This document shows positions 27,014 through 36,046 of a DNA stretch of 64,000 nt, in pieces (position 1 is the stretch's first letter; every line of letters begins with the position of its first letter). Both the position numbers and the translations under genes were made by a program. The DNA lies in assembly GCA_033762715.1 (NCBI GenBank), contig JANRLL010000016.1, positions 186,001 to 250,000 on the forward strand. The letters are read 5' to 3'. The notes beneath the pieces were generated by a model. It saw nothing but the letters and a program-made list of their open reading frames with translations. It did not search any database and was not told where the DNA came from. This DNA comes from JANRLL01 sp033762715. Its GTDB lineage: Bacteria; Pseudomonadota; Alphaproteobacteria; Rickettsiales; SXRF01.

Positions 27014-28102
27014 TTAGTCTTTTAGCTCATCTGCTTGAATAAAATCGTCGGCAGCATAACCGGATTTGGCTGGTTTGCCAAGCAATTGCCAGTATTGGTT
27101 GGGTGAAACCGGTCCGGTGGCGGGGCGCTTACAGATCAGGTTTTGTTCGCTGAATTTCTCGCCTTTTTCAATGGGATATGCAGCAACGACGCTGCGTCTG
27201 GCGATAGAAAGCGTATTGCGCTCTTCCGCCTGGCAGTGTTTTTCGCCGTTACCCAGGCCGCTTTCAACCTCACGAATGGCAGCAGCCATCGCCTTGAGTT
27301 CGCCTGCGCTTAAGGAGGCGGAATGATCGGGGCCGGTGGCTTTGACATCATAGCTGAAATGTTTTTCGATGACACTCGCGCCACGTGCAGCCGCTGCTAC
27401 CGACATGGTGATGCCTACCGTGTGGTCGGATAAACCAATCGGTAATCCAAAGCGCTTGGCGATGGTCTCCATCGCTTTCAAATTGGTCAGGTGAATAGGG
27501 GCCGGATATTGGCTGACGCAATGCAGCAGCGTGACTTTATCTTTGAGGGCAGCAAGCATATCGGCGGTGGGCTGCGACAATGGCTGTGGCGAGCCAGCTT
27601 TATGGCTATAGCCGAAATGCAGGATGGAAAGCGCAATGCCGATTTCATCTAGGTTCGACATACCAGTCGACAGGATAATAGGGAGGCCCGTACGCGCGGA
27701 TGCCAGCAAGAGTGGCCCGTTGGTGACTTCGCCGGAGGCGAGTTTTAAATAGCGCATCTTGGTGCGCTCGGTGAGGATCTTCAGGCTTTGATGCTCAAAC
27801 GGCGTGCACAGAAAATCAATTTTCTTACTCTGACAATAAGTGGCGAGCTCTATCATGGCTTCTGCCGGCAAGGTGAGCTTTTGCAACATGGCTTGCTGCG
27901 AGATGGCATCGTCTTTCAGGTTTTTTGATTGATATGTGGCGGTAGGGGCTTGTCCCGTGACCAGCAGTTCCGGCACAAAAAGCTGGAATTTCACGGCATC
28001 CGCACCGGCATCGGCGGCAATATCTACCAGCAGGTGGGCTTTTTGCAGGTCGCCATCATGATTTACGCCTGCTTCGGCGATGATATAACAGGAAGTGCTC
28101 AT
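27014..28102 (-). CDS. legI: N,N'-diacetyllegionaminate synthase-like (NeuB/LegI family, copy 2)
   Basis: Protein of 362 residues: TIM barrel (IIAEAGVNHDGDLQKA, DAVKFQLF, FLCTPFE, KLASGEVTN, ILSTGMSN, GLSDHTVG, IEKHFSY) plus a C-terminal SAF domain (RRSVVAAYPIEKGEKF). The VTGQAPTATYQSKN loop and LLHCVSQYPAP favour the Neu5Ac/legionaminate branch over the pseudaminate branch. It condenses PEP with the C2-epimerised sugar. It is the first gene of the minus-strand leg operon, whose epimerase and CMP-transferase must come from the plus-strand arm. Confidence 0.85.
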   Translation of the reverse strand: MSTSCYIIAEAGVNHDGDLQKAHLLVDIAADAGADAVKFQLFVPELLVTGQAPTATYQSKNLKDDAISQQAMLQKLTLPAEAMIELATYCQSKKIDFLCTPFEHQSLKILTERTKMRYLKLASGEVTNGPLLLASARTGLPIILSTGMSNLDEIGIALSILHFGYSHKAGSPQPLSQPTADMLAALKDKVTLLHCVSQYPAPIHLTNLKAMETIAKRFGLPIGLSDHTVGITMSVAAAARGASVIEKHFSYDVKATGPDHSASLSAGELKAMAAAIREVESGLGNGEKHCQAEERNTLSIARRSVVAAYPIEKGEKFSEQNLICKRPATGPVSPNQYWQLLGKPAKSGYAADDFIQADELKD

Positions 28103-28183
28103 GGCCTGTTTATGCGCGTAAGCCTCAGAGCTGTCAACTCATAAATGCCTTGAAATTTCTACAGCTTACGATAGAACCACGAC

Positions 28184-28963
28184 ATGAGTATTACAAAGCC
28201 AACGCGCCTCATTGCACGCCTCGATATCAAAAGCGAAAACCTTATCAAAGGGATACATCTTGAAGGGTTGCGCGTAATCGGTAATCCGCAAGAGTTTGCC
28301 ACCAAATATTATCGCGAAGGCATCGACGAGCTGATCTATATGGATACGGTGGCGAGCCTTTATGGGCGCAACAACCTGAGCAATATCGTCGAATATACTT
28401 GTGAGCATATTTTTGTGCCGATGACGGTGGGCGGCGGCGTACGTTCGCTGGCGGATGTAGAAAAATTGCTACGGGCGGGCGCAGATAAGGTGGCGATCAA
28501 CACCGCAGCCATCGCGCGGCCCAGCTTGATTCAAGAAGTAGCCAAGGCCTTCGGCGCGCAATGCATGGTGATTTCGATTGAAGCCAAACGCCAACCAGGT
28601 GGTGGCTGGGAAGCCTATACCGATAATGGTAGGGAGCGCACCGGACGCGATGTGCTCGATTGGGCGAAACAAGCCGTTGATTTAGGCGCGGGCGAGATTT
28701 TGCTGACTTCGGTCGACCAGGAAGGCACGCGCCAGGGCTTTGATGTGACCCTCGTGAGAGCCGTCACCGCAGTGGCGCCTGTTCCGGTGATTGCCTCAGG
28801 CGGCATGGGTAACGCGAAACATTTAGCCGATGTGGTGCAGCAAGGCGGGGCTGATGCGGTCGCGATGGCCGATATTCTGCATTACAAACGCAAAACCATT
28901 GCCGATATTCGCAGTGACGCGCTGCAAGCAGGCGTGACGGTACGCACACCGGAGGCCGCATGA
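28184..28963 (+). CDS. HisF-like protein of an acetamidino-sugar cassette (copy 1)
   Basis: Half-barrel protein of 259 residues in the HisF family, with FVPMTVGGGVRSLADVE, DKVAINTAAI, GAGEILLTSVDQEGT and VIASGGMGN. In histidine-pathway HisF the catalytic pair is Asp11 and Asp130 (Thermotoga numbering). Here the first is kept (Asp14, ARLDIKS) and the second is Glu133 (VISIEAK). It overlaps a hisH-like gene and lies near an N-acetyl-sugar amidotransferase, as in WbpG/HisH2/HisF2 systems, where HisH-HisF supply ammonia for amidine formation. A role in histidine synthesis is not supported by the context. Confidence 0.78.
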   Translation: MSITKPTRLIARLDIKSENLIKGIHLEGLRVIGNPQEFATKYYREGIDELIYMDTVASLYGRNNLSNIVEYTCEHIFVPMTVGGGVRSLADVEKLLRAGADKVAINTAAIARPSLIQEVAKAFGAQCMVISIEAKRQPGGGWEAYTDNGRERTGRDVLDWAKQAVDLGAGEILLTSVDQEGTRQGFDVTLVRAVTAVAPVPVIASGGMGNAKHLADVVQQGGADAVAMADILHYKRKTIADIRSDALQAGVTVRTPEAA

Positions 28964-29598
28964 GCAAACTGACCATTGTCGATTATGGCGTCGGTAATTT
29001 AAAAAGCGTGAAACGCGCCTTTGAATATGCGGGTGGGGATGTGATCATCACCGCCGATCCTAAACAGGTATCGGAAGCCGAACGCTTGGTGCTGCCTGGT
29101 GTGGGTGCATTCGGCCATTGCATGCAGGAGCTGGATGCGCGTGGGTTGACGGATGCGGTGAAAAGCTATGCCGCGAAAGAGCGTCCGTTTTTAGGTATCT
29201 GCGTGGGCATGCAGATTATGCTGTCGGTGGGCGAAGAATTTGGTGAGCATAAAGGTTTGGGCTTCATCGAAGGGCGCATCAAAAAAATACCGGCGCAGGA
29301 TGCCGATGGTAAGCCGCATGTGCTGCCTTATATCGGCTGGGCGGCGCTGCATCATTCGCAAGCAGCGGACTGGAAAAATACACCGCTACAGGCGACGCCA
29401 GAGGGGGCGCATATGTATTTCCTGCATTCCTTCTCGGCGCATTGCGCGGATGCAGCATATGCCATCGCCTATTATGATTATAACGGTATTTCTGTGTGTG
29501 CCGCGATCAACCAGGCGCATATGACGGGCCTGCAGTTTCATCCAGAAAAAAGCGGTGAAGCCGGTATTACCATCATCAAACAATTTATGAGCTTATGA
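28960..29598 (+). CDS. HisH-like glutamine amidotransferase of an acetamidino-sugar cassette (copy 1)
   Basis: Class I glutaminase of 212 residues. The nucleophile is in FLGICVGMQIM and the His-Glu pair in GLQFHPEKSG, so the catalytic triad is intact. It frees ammonia from glutamine and passes it through the HisF-like partner. Its stop overlaps the start of the polymerase-like gene (ATGA). Confidence 0.82.
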   Translation: MSKLTIVDYGVGNLKSVKRAFEYAGGDVIITADPKQVSEAERLVLPGVGAFGHCMQELDARGLTDAVKSYAAKERPFLGICVGMQIMLSVGEEFGEHKGLGFIEGRIKKIPAQDADGKPHVLPYIGWAALHHSQAADWKNTPLQATPEGAHMYFLHSFSAHCADAAYAIAYYDYNGISVCAAINQAHMTGLQFHPEKSGEAGITIIKQFMSL

Positions 29599-30842
29599 CC
29601 ATAGCATCTGAGACTGCGAAACCTGTTTCTGCCTGCTGGATGTGGCGTGCAGCCTTTATCATGACGGTGTTGATTCCGCTGATGCTGATTGTTTCGCGCG
29701 CATTGGCGGATGGGTTTACCGCATTAATTGGCATATTGTTTTTAGTGCAATGCGCCCGCACGCGCAGCTGGGCGTGGCTCGATGATCCGTTCATTCGCTT
29801 GGCACTGGCGATTTGGATTTGGCTGCTGTTTGTCAGCGGCTTTGCCAATTCACCGCCGGCGTCATACGGGGTGGCGTTGCCGTGGATACGCTATATTTTA
29901 TTTGCCGCCGCTTTGCGCCATTGGGTGTTGGTCGATGGTAAACACACTCAGCGCTTGGTGGCATTGACTGCCGGATTGCTGGTGCTGGTGATGATTGATT
30001 CCTTCTGGCAATATATCACCGATGTCTCCATCACCGGCCATTTGAAAGTCGAAGGGCGCCGGCTCACCGGCCCGTTTGATAATGTGAAAGTCGGTATTTA
30101 TTTAGCTAAACTCTTGCTGCCGGTATGCGGTGTGGGGCTTTATTACGCCAGCCAAAATTCCTCGCGCCGTCAATTTGTGCTTTATGCGCTGCTGCTGGTT
30201 GCGGGGCTTTTGATTGTGCTGCTGTCGGGTGAGCGCACGGCCTTTGTAAGCCTGACAGGTTCTTTGCTGGCGATGGGTTTGATCCTAGCGATTTGCCAAC
30301 CGCGCTTGCGCTTGCCGGTGTTGGGTTCAATCGCTGCATTCCTTGCATTGTTTGTGGTGCTTTACCACACCCAGCCGCTGGTGCATGACCGCTTAGGCCA
30401 TATGCTGGTGATCTTTGGTGATATACGCGCATCGGCTTATGGTCAGCTATTCTGGGTGGCCTGGCAGTTGGGCCAAGAATATTGGATGTTGGGCGCAGGC
30501 TTGAAAGGTTTCCGCGTGCTGTGCCTGCCGTTTTTAGAGCAGGGCGCGATCCTTAATTGCAATCTGCACCCGCATAATCCGTATCTCGAATTCCTGTCTG
30601 AAACCGGCGTTATGGGCATGACGCTGTTTATTGCGCTGGTGGTTGCTATCTTGTGGAAGGCTATACGCTCTATTCAGCGCCGTAGTGACTACGGCATTCT
30701 GCCGGGGCTGTTGCTGTTTGGTGTGTGCGTGCTGGAGTTTTTCCCGTTCATGCCCACGCAAAGCATCTTCTCCAACTGGCCCGCCATATTGCTATGGTAT
30801 GGCGTGGCGTTGGCGTGGACGATCCAACCTAGAGCATCTTAA
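29595..30842 (+). CDS. O-antigen polymerase/ligase-like membrane protein (Wzy/WaaL family)
   Basis: Polytopic protein of 415 residues with about ten to twelve hydrophobic segments. The large periplasmic loop between later segments ends in NCNLHPHNPYLEFLSETGVMG, a signature of the Wzy_C/O-antigen ligase family, and a conserved RTAFVS follows the LSGE turn. It joins sugar repeats to each other or to a lipid or protein acceptor at the periplasmic face. Whether it is polymerase or ligase cannot be decided. The 3' end overlaps the opposing amidotransferase gene by 4 bases. Confidence 0.78.
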   Translation: MTIASETAKPVSACWMWRAAFIMTVLIPLMLIVSRALADGFTALIGILFLVQCARTRSWAWLDDPFIRLALAIWIWLLFVSGFANSPPASYGVALPWIRYILFAAALRHWVLVDGKHTQRLVALTAGLLVLVMIDSFWQYITDVSITGHLKVEGRRLTGPFDNVKVGIYLAKLLLPVCGVGLYYASQNSSRRQFVLYALLLVAGLLIVLLSGERTAFVSLTGSLLAMGLILAICQPRLRLPVLGSIAAFLALFVVLYHTQPLVHDRLGHMLVIFGDIRASAYGQLFWVAWQLGQEYWMLGAGLKGFRVLCLPFLEQGAILNCNLHPHNPYLEFLSETGVMGMTLFIALVVAILWKAIRSIQRRSDYGILPGLLLFGVCVLEFFPFMPTQSIFSNWPAILLWYGVALAWTIQPRAS

Positions 30843-32017
30843 GCCGCTTTGTCTTTGCTGCCTTCTTCCCAGATCGGGTTTTTCAAATGCCATTCCTGGT
30901 TGTGGCCGCGGCGTTCCCAAATATGGTCGGCGCGCCAGCTGTCGATAATGCGTTGGCACTCTATATCGCTGATGCCGCAATAATCGAGGAAGGTTTGGTA
31001 GTAGCGTTGTGGGAATTCGCCATCGAATTTTTTAACCAGCGCCACGCCTTCTTCACGCGTGATTTTATTATCGCGGATTTCGTGCGCGGTGTCTGAGGTG
31101 GTGCGGCCAATGCCGAATTTAATATAGGCGAGGTAATAATGCATGCCGTCGATTTTATCATCGAGGCTCGCATATTTTGAATAGGTGCCTTCGTTGCGTT
31201 CAGGGTTAGGTTTGAAGTTATAATTCTCCACGCAGTAATAGAAATTCTCCTGCGGATCCCAGAATTTGTAATAGCCCATAAAATGCATTTCGAGACCGGA
31301 TGCGCGGACCTTCTCAATAGGTGGGCCCATATAGGGCTCCAAGTCACGCTCGTTAATGCCGTGCTTTGCCCATTCTTCCGGCGGAATACCTGAGAAATAA
31401 TGCTTATCGTAATCGGTAACATCACGCGTGGGTTTATAGGCGTTTTTCATATCGCCGCCATATTCCACTTCGCCATTTTCGCCATACATAATCAGCGGCA
31501 CATCATATTGTAACGCGACATGCAGCGGGTAATTCGCTTGCCCGTAAATAAACGATTGAAACGGATCGCCCATATGCTCAAAGGCGAGGCGGGTCATTTT
31601 GCGGTTTACATGACCGCTGGGACGAGACACCACGTTGTCAAAACCGCCAATAGAAATAAAGTTCTCTAGATTTTCCCAGCCGATATCGGTGTAGAGATTC
31701 GCACCCCAGGTGCAGGTGAGTGGGCGCATATTATGGCGTTGCTTTAAATAGAGCGCCGTAAACCCGCCATCTTTACCGCCGCTACAAGGCACCAATACGT
31801 CATAGCCACTTTTTTTGCGGAAGCGATTGCACAGATCGGCCAACTCGTCTTCGCGTTTTTCCCAATCGAGGGTGCGTTTAAATACGGCGAAGTTACAGGC
31901 GCTGCATACACCTTCTGCATCAAAGGTGATGCGCGGGCGTTGATTTGAAATTGTGCATTTTTTGCAGAATTTCACTTCGGTCGGCAGATTATATTTTTTC
32001 TGTACGTCGTGTTTCAT
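30839..32017 (-). CDS. N-acetyl sugar amidotransferase (WbpG/PseA family, copy 1)
   Basis: Protein of 392 residues with an N-terminal zinc-finger-like set (Cys18, Cys21, Cys38, Cys41) and a PP-loop ATP pyrophosphatase motif PCSGGKDG near residue 78. The family activates an N-acetyl group with ATP and attaches ammonia delivered by HisH/HisF to give an acetamidino group, as in WbpG of Pseudomonas aeruginosa. The partner hisF/hisH copy 1 lies just upstream on the other strand. It follows the unknown gene at 32082 by 64 bases. Confidence 0.82.
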   Translation of the reverse strand: MKHDVQKKYNLPTEVKFCKKCTISNQRPRITFDAEGVCSACNFAVFKRTLDWEKREDELADLCNRFRKKSGYDVLVPCSGGKDGGFTALYLKQRHNMRPLTCTWGANLYTDIGWENLENFISIGGFDNVVSRPSGHVNRKMTRLAFEHMGDPFQSFIYGQANYPLHVALQYDVPLIMYGENGEVEYGGDMKNAYKPTRDVTDYDKHYFSGIPPEEWAKHGINERDLEPYMGPPIEKVRASGLEMHFMGYYKFWDPQENFYYCVENYNFKPNPERNEGTYSKYASLDDKIDGMHYYLAYIKFGIGRTTSDTAHEIRDNKITREEGVALVKKFDGEFPQRYYQTFLDYCGISDIECQRIIDSWRADHIWERRGHNQEWHLKNPIWEEGSKDKAA

Positions 32018-32081
32018 AAGGCTCGTCGATTTGGGTTGTTTTCGGCACTATACAAGGGTTTGGCGCAAGCGCAACCGTGTT

Positions 32082-33332
32082 TTATGCGCTCAATAGACCC
32101 GTCAATGCGTCCTCAAGCGCTGCCATTTCAGCAACTTGGCAATTGGCTTGCGTGAACATGAAATGATAGGCCGCTAAGCTTGCCACTTGCGGGCAATCGA
32201 TGCAGACGGTTTGCTTGCCGATCATAACCGCCTCTAACATGGCGGTTGAAGCGGTGCCCAGAATTATTTGGTGTTTTTCAATAAATTGGCGCGAAGTTTC
32301 CTGGGTGAAGTCGGTAATAATAACTGCGGGCGATAGATGATCGCGCAGGCGCTCGCATTCTTGGGCAAAGGCGGGGTGGGCACGCAGGCTCACGGTGTTT
32401 CGCTCGGCCAGGTGGTTCAATATGTCGCAGAGGGCTTTGAGCGCACGTTTGCCCGGCAGGTAAAGCTGAATAGGCAAGATTACCCCTAAGCCGCGGCCTT
32501 CACCCGCATTCGGATTTTTGATGAAGCTAGGATTGTCATAGATGCGAAAATCGCTGCTGGCGTAGCCGCGGATGAATTGGTTGATATAGAATTCATTCCA
32601 GCAATAGCAACGATCGACTTCAAAAAAGGCATCTTTAGCGCTGCCGAATTTATCGCCATGCATGACGTTATACAACTTCTGGCCATGCCGGTGGCAATAG
32701 AGCGTCATGATGGAAAGGGCGCAGTCAAACTCGCCGTCAATCAACACCTCATCAGCAGGGTGATGTTCGATGAGATAGCGCATCCAGGATAATTCTTTGG
32801 TAATTTTAAACAGCAGCTGGATGCTGTAGCGCTTTTGCTCTTTCCATAGGAGGCGGGCGATGGAATGAATCAGGCGCCAATCATCCATCCGCAAATAACG
32901 GTCTTGCGCAAAGACGGCCTCAGGCTGACTTAGCTCCGGCGGGGTATGATAGATGGCGGGATTATTTTGGTAACGCGCAGGCTCTTTATTCCAGCGCACG
33001 AGCGGCTTCTTTTTTACGGGAAGCGCTGGATAGTTTAGGCTTTTGACAGTCCACCATACAGTAAGCGGGATGATGATAACGGCTGCGATTAGTTCTGTCA
33101 GGCAGCGGCTGCGAACAGTGCGCAGGCCCAGCTGGCACAGGAAATGCGCCAGGCAGCGTCGTGTCAGGCGCTCGGTCTCGTCCTTCACATTCACGCTGTT
33201 GCCAAAGCGCTCGGCCACGCGGTCCATGATAGCGCGGTGAGCTTCAACGGGTTTGGTATCGCGGTAACCCATGAGTTGCCAGCGTAGCCAATATGCGATT
33301 TCAGACAGGCGGTGAGGAAAATGATTCAACAT
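32082..33332 (-). CDS. Putative surface carbohydrate biosynthesis protein (GT-B or sialyltransferase-like), unassigned
   Basis: Protein of 416 residues that I cannot assign firmly. One hydrophobic segment lies near residues 81-98 (ELIAAVIIIPLTVWW). The C-terminal half has YNVMHGDKFG, VILPIQLYLPG, SLRAHPAF, and LGTASTAMLEAVMIGKQTV, a pattern of GT-B transferases with a late nucleotide-binding loop such as polysialyltransferase-like proteins. It is divergently transcribed from the Wzx gene and leads a two-gene minus-strand unit with the amidotransferase. Confidence 0.5.
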   Translation of the reverse strand: MLNHFPHRLSEIAYWLRWQLMGYRDTKPVEAHRAIMDRVAERFGNSVNVKDETERLTRRCLAHFLCQLGLRTVRSRCLTELIAAVIIIPLTVWWTVKSLNYPALPVKKKPLVRWNKEPARYQNNPAIYHTPPELSQPEAVFAQDRYLRMDDWRLIHSIARLLWKEQKRYSIQLLFKITKELSWMRYLIEHHPADEVLIDGEFDCALSIMTLYCHRHGQKLYNVMHGDKFGSAKDAFFEVDRCYCWNEFYINQFIRGYASSDFRIYDNPSFIKNPNAGEGRGLGVILPIQLYLPGKRALKALCDILNHLAERNTVSLRAHPAFAQECERLRDHLSPAVIITDFTQETSRQFIEKHQIILGTASTAMLEAVMIGKQTVCIDCPQVASLAAYHFMFTQANCQVAEMAALEDALTGLLSA

Positions 33333-33389
33333 AGCGATAATATACGGTAATCATATCGTCATGCCACGTAATATTTCTAAGCCAAAAAG

Positions 33390-34649
33390 ATGAGCCAGCA
33401 TAAATTACGCGCCGCTATTTATTTCGTAGCCTCGACGCTATCGTCACTCATCACCTTTTTATTGCTGCCGGTTTTTACCCATGCGCTGTCTGCCGCTGAA
33501 TTAGGGCAGTATAGCTTGTTTCAATTGGTGGTAAGCGCGTCGCTGCCGCTGGTGAGCCTGACGCTTAGCACCGTTATCGGTCGGCAATTTATTGAGCTGC
33601 AAGGGGCAGCCTTTTCACGTTATTTTAGTAGTTGTTTCTGGCTGAGCTGGGGCAGTTTTATCGCCATCTGCGCGCTGGCTTGGCTCTTGCAGTCGGTGCT
33701 GTTAGAGTGGCTAAAGCTGGAGCCTTTCTGGATTTGGATGGCTTGTATCTGCGCAGCCGCGCAAGGGTTGCTCTCGATCATGGTGACGATGAATACCATT
33801 CAAAAAAAGGCCATGCAATATGCCGCCTGGCGCATTGTGAGTGCTACGCTGATCGGCTTTTCAGCACTGGTTGCAGTCTATGTGTTTCATTGGGGATGGC
33901 AGGGCATTGCCGGTGCGCAAGCAGCCATATCGGCGGTTATTATTATAGCGTTGGCACTTGCCATGTATCGCCACGGGTGGTTGCGCGGCCAAGTCGATAA
34001 AGCTGATAGCAAACACGCGCTGCATTATAGCACGCCTTTAGTGGTGCATGCGCTGGCTGGGATGGTGGCAACGCAAGTGACGGACCGTTTGTTTGTGTCT
34101 TACTATCTGGGCATTGGCGAGGTGGGTGTGTATCACGTGGCGCAGCAGCTTGCGATGGCGATGTGGCTTTTTGTCAATGCGATCAACTTGGCCTGGACGC
34201 CGTGGTATTACGAGCGCATGAAAGAAGGAACGCCCGCCGCACAGCGCAAAATTGTGGTGGCGACTTATCAGCTATTTGCGTTCATGTTGCTGGCGGCAGG
34301 GCTGTGCATCGCCATATTATGGGTGCTGTTTCCGTATCTGATTGGCGATGGTTTCGAGAAGGCGCGTTATTTATTCCCCTTCCTGGTGATCGGGTTTGTC
34401 TTTAACGGTATGTATATGATTACCTCGACCGCGCTGTTTTATTCAGGCCACACCAAATGGATTGCGATTACCACCGTATCAACGGCGCTGATAGGACTCG
34501 CATTAAACGCACTGCTCGTACCCTCGGTGGGTATGTGGGGCGCGGCCATCAGCACCATGCTTTCGATGGTTGCGATGTATGTCATCGTGTGGGGAATTGT
34601 AATGCGGCGCTTTACGCTGCCTTGGCGTCTTGCGCGAGCAGATGCTTAA
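33390..34649 (+). CDS. Wzx-type oligosaccharide flippase (MOP superfamily)
   Basis: Polytopic protein of 419 residues with about twelve hydrophobic segments. The N-terminus (YFVASTLSSLITFLLLPVFTHALSAAELGQYSLFQ) is typical of Wzx/polysaccharide transporters. It flips undecaprenyl-linked oligosaccharide to the periplasm. Its C-terminal codons overlap the opposing HisF copy 2 gene by 38 bases. Together with the Wzy-like protein it suggests a Wzx/Wzy route. Confidence 0.82.
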   Translation: MSQHKLRAAIYFVASTLSSLITFLLLPVFTHALSAAELGQYSLFQLVVSASLPLVSLTLSTVIGRQFIELQGAAFSRYFSSCFWLSWGSFIAICALAWLLQSVLLEWLKLEPFWIWMACICAAAQGLLSIMVTMNTIQKKAMQYAAWRIVSATLIGFSALVAVYVFHWGWQGIAGAQAAISAVIIIALALAMYRHGWLRGQVDKADSKHALHYSTPLVVHALAGMVATQVTDRLFVSYYLGIGEVGVYHVAQQLAMAMWLFVNAINLAWTPWYYERMKEGTPAAQRKIVVATYQLFAFMLLAAGLCIAILWVLFPYLIGDGFEKARYLFPFLVIGFVFNGMYMITSTALFYSGHTKWIAITTVSTALIGLALNALLVPSVGMWGAAISTMLSMVAMYVIVWGIVMRRFTLPWRLARADA

Positions 34650-35385
34650 TCGCTTCCGGCGAGGGATAGCTAATCAGTACGGCGCGATGCGGTCCTTGAT
34701 GCACAAACATGCTGCCTGCTGCGGCAGCCGAGGCTTTTCCTTCGGTGAGCGCCGCCCGTAAATCGGCGACGCTGGCCGCGCCACCATGCGCAATCACCGG
34801 TACGTTGACAGCTGATGCCACGCGTGCCGTAAGCTCCAGATCATAGCCTTGGCGGGTGCCTTCCTGAGTGATGGAGGTGATCATGATTTCACCGGCACCG
34901 TGCGCAACCACATATTGCGCGAGCTTAACCGGATCCCAGGATGTTTTTTGCTTGCCGTTATGCACATAGCAACGCTCGCCCGATAACCAGCTTTTTTTCG
35001 TATCAATGCTTACCACCACCGACTGCGAACCGCTGAACTGGGCAATCTGGCCAATGAGCTCAGGGTTGAGGCAAGCATGTTTGTTTAAGATGATTTTTTC
35101 GATACCGAGCCGGAACAGGCGCTGCGCTTGCTCAAGCGTGGCAATACCGCCGCCGTAAGAAAGCGGCATAAAACTTTCCGACACCAGATCCTCGATATAG
35201 CTGAAATCAGGGCTGTGGCCGCTGATATCGAGTACGATAATTTCATCCACCTCTTTTTCATTAAAGATGCGCATGGTGTTGATGGGATCACCCACATAGG
35301 TGGGGTGCTTGAATTGCTGCGTCTTATACAGACCACGCTCTTTCAGCAATAAAATAGGGATGACACGGGGACGGGTTTGGTTCAT
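34612..35385 (-). CDS. HisF-like protein of an acetamidino-sugar cassette (copy 2)
   Basis: HisF-family protein of 257 residues. SYGGGIATLEQA, GAGEIMITSITQEGT and VIAHGGAAS mark the half-barrel. The first catalytic Asp of cyclase HisF is replaced by Leu13 (RVIPILLLKERG), while the second is kept (Asp128, VVSIDTK), the reverse of copy 1. So it is not expected to make imidazole glycerol phosphate. The frame extends 33 codons upstream, but ATG 35385 overlaps the hisH stop (ATGA) and matches the family start. Confidence 0.78.
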   Translation of the reverse strand: MNQTRPRVIPILLLKERGLYKTQQFKHPTYVGDPINTMRIFNEKEVDEIIVLDISGHSPDFSYIEDLVSESFMPLSYGGGIATLEQAQRLFRLGIEKIILNKHACLNPELIGQIAQFSGSQSVVVSIDTKKSWLSGERCYVHNGKQKTSWDPVKLAQYVVAHGAGEIMITSITQEGTRQGYDLELTARVASAVNVPVIAHGGAASVADLRAALTEGKASAAAAGSMFVHQGPHRAVLISYPSPEAIKHLLAQDAKAA

Positions 35386-35999
35386 ATGGCAGCAAAATTC
35401 TTCAGTAGCGCCATGCCGAAGCGATGGCTTTTTTCCGGATGAAACTGCACGCCCATGATATTGCCTTGCGCAGCAGCAGCGCAAAAGCGGTAACCATAAT
35501 CGCAGGTGGCGATGCTGTCTTGCGCCTGTTCCGGCTGGGCGTGATAGGAATGCACAAAATAAAAACGCGGATCGTTCATGCCTGCAAAGAGCGGATGGCC
35601 TTGATGGCTAATCGATTCCCAGCCCATATGCGGCACTTTTTGAGTGGAAGAGAGCTTGTCGCTGTCGAACTTCACCACCTTGCCTTTAAGCCAGGCAAGC
35701 CCTGGATACCCGCCTTCTTCACTGCGACTAAACAGCAGTTGAAACCCCACGCAAATACCCAGCACCGGTTTTTTATCCTCAAGCGCGGCCTGCTTGAAGG
35801 CAGATAGCAGGTTAGAGGCCATGAGCTGCTTGGCGCAATAATCATAGGCGCCCACACCTGGTAAAATCACATGGGTTGCAGCGGTAATGTCATCGGGCAT
35901 GCGCGCAGCTGATGCTTTAAGGCCGACTTTCTTATACATATTGAGCACCGAACCAATATTGCCGGCGCCATAATCTATGATAGCGATGTTGACTTGCAT
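35382..35999 (-). CDS. HisH-like glutamine amidotransferase of an acetamidino-sugar cassette (copy 2)
   Basis: Glutaminase of 205 residues with DYGAGNIGSVLNM at the start, nucleophile in LGICVGFQLLF and GVQFHPEKSH for His and Glu. It is divergent from amidotransferase copy 2, with 47 bases between the two start codons, so one short divergent control region may drive both halves of the cassette. Confidence 0.82.
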   Translation of the reverse strand: MQVNIAIIDYGAGNIGSVLNMYKKVGLKASAARMPDDITAATHVILPGVGAYDYCAKQLMASNLLSAFKQAALEDKKPVLGICVGFQLLFSRSEEGGYPGLAWLKGKVVKFDSDKLSSTQKVPHMGWESISHQGHPLFAGMNDPRFYFVHSYHAQPEQAQDSIATCDYGYRFCAAAAQGNIMGVQFHPEKSHRFGMALLKNFAAI

Positions 36000-36046
36000 G
36001 GTGCCAACGTATATCTCAAAAACAAAAGTTGCAACCGGTAGCCCTC

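Noticed and set aside
28184..35999. HisF and HisH genes read as histidine biosynthesis
   Set aside because: No other his genes are nearby, each is paired with an N-acetyl-sugar amidotransferase, and each HisF-like protein lacks one catalytic Asp.
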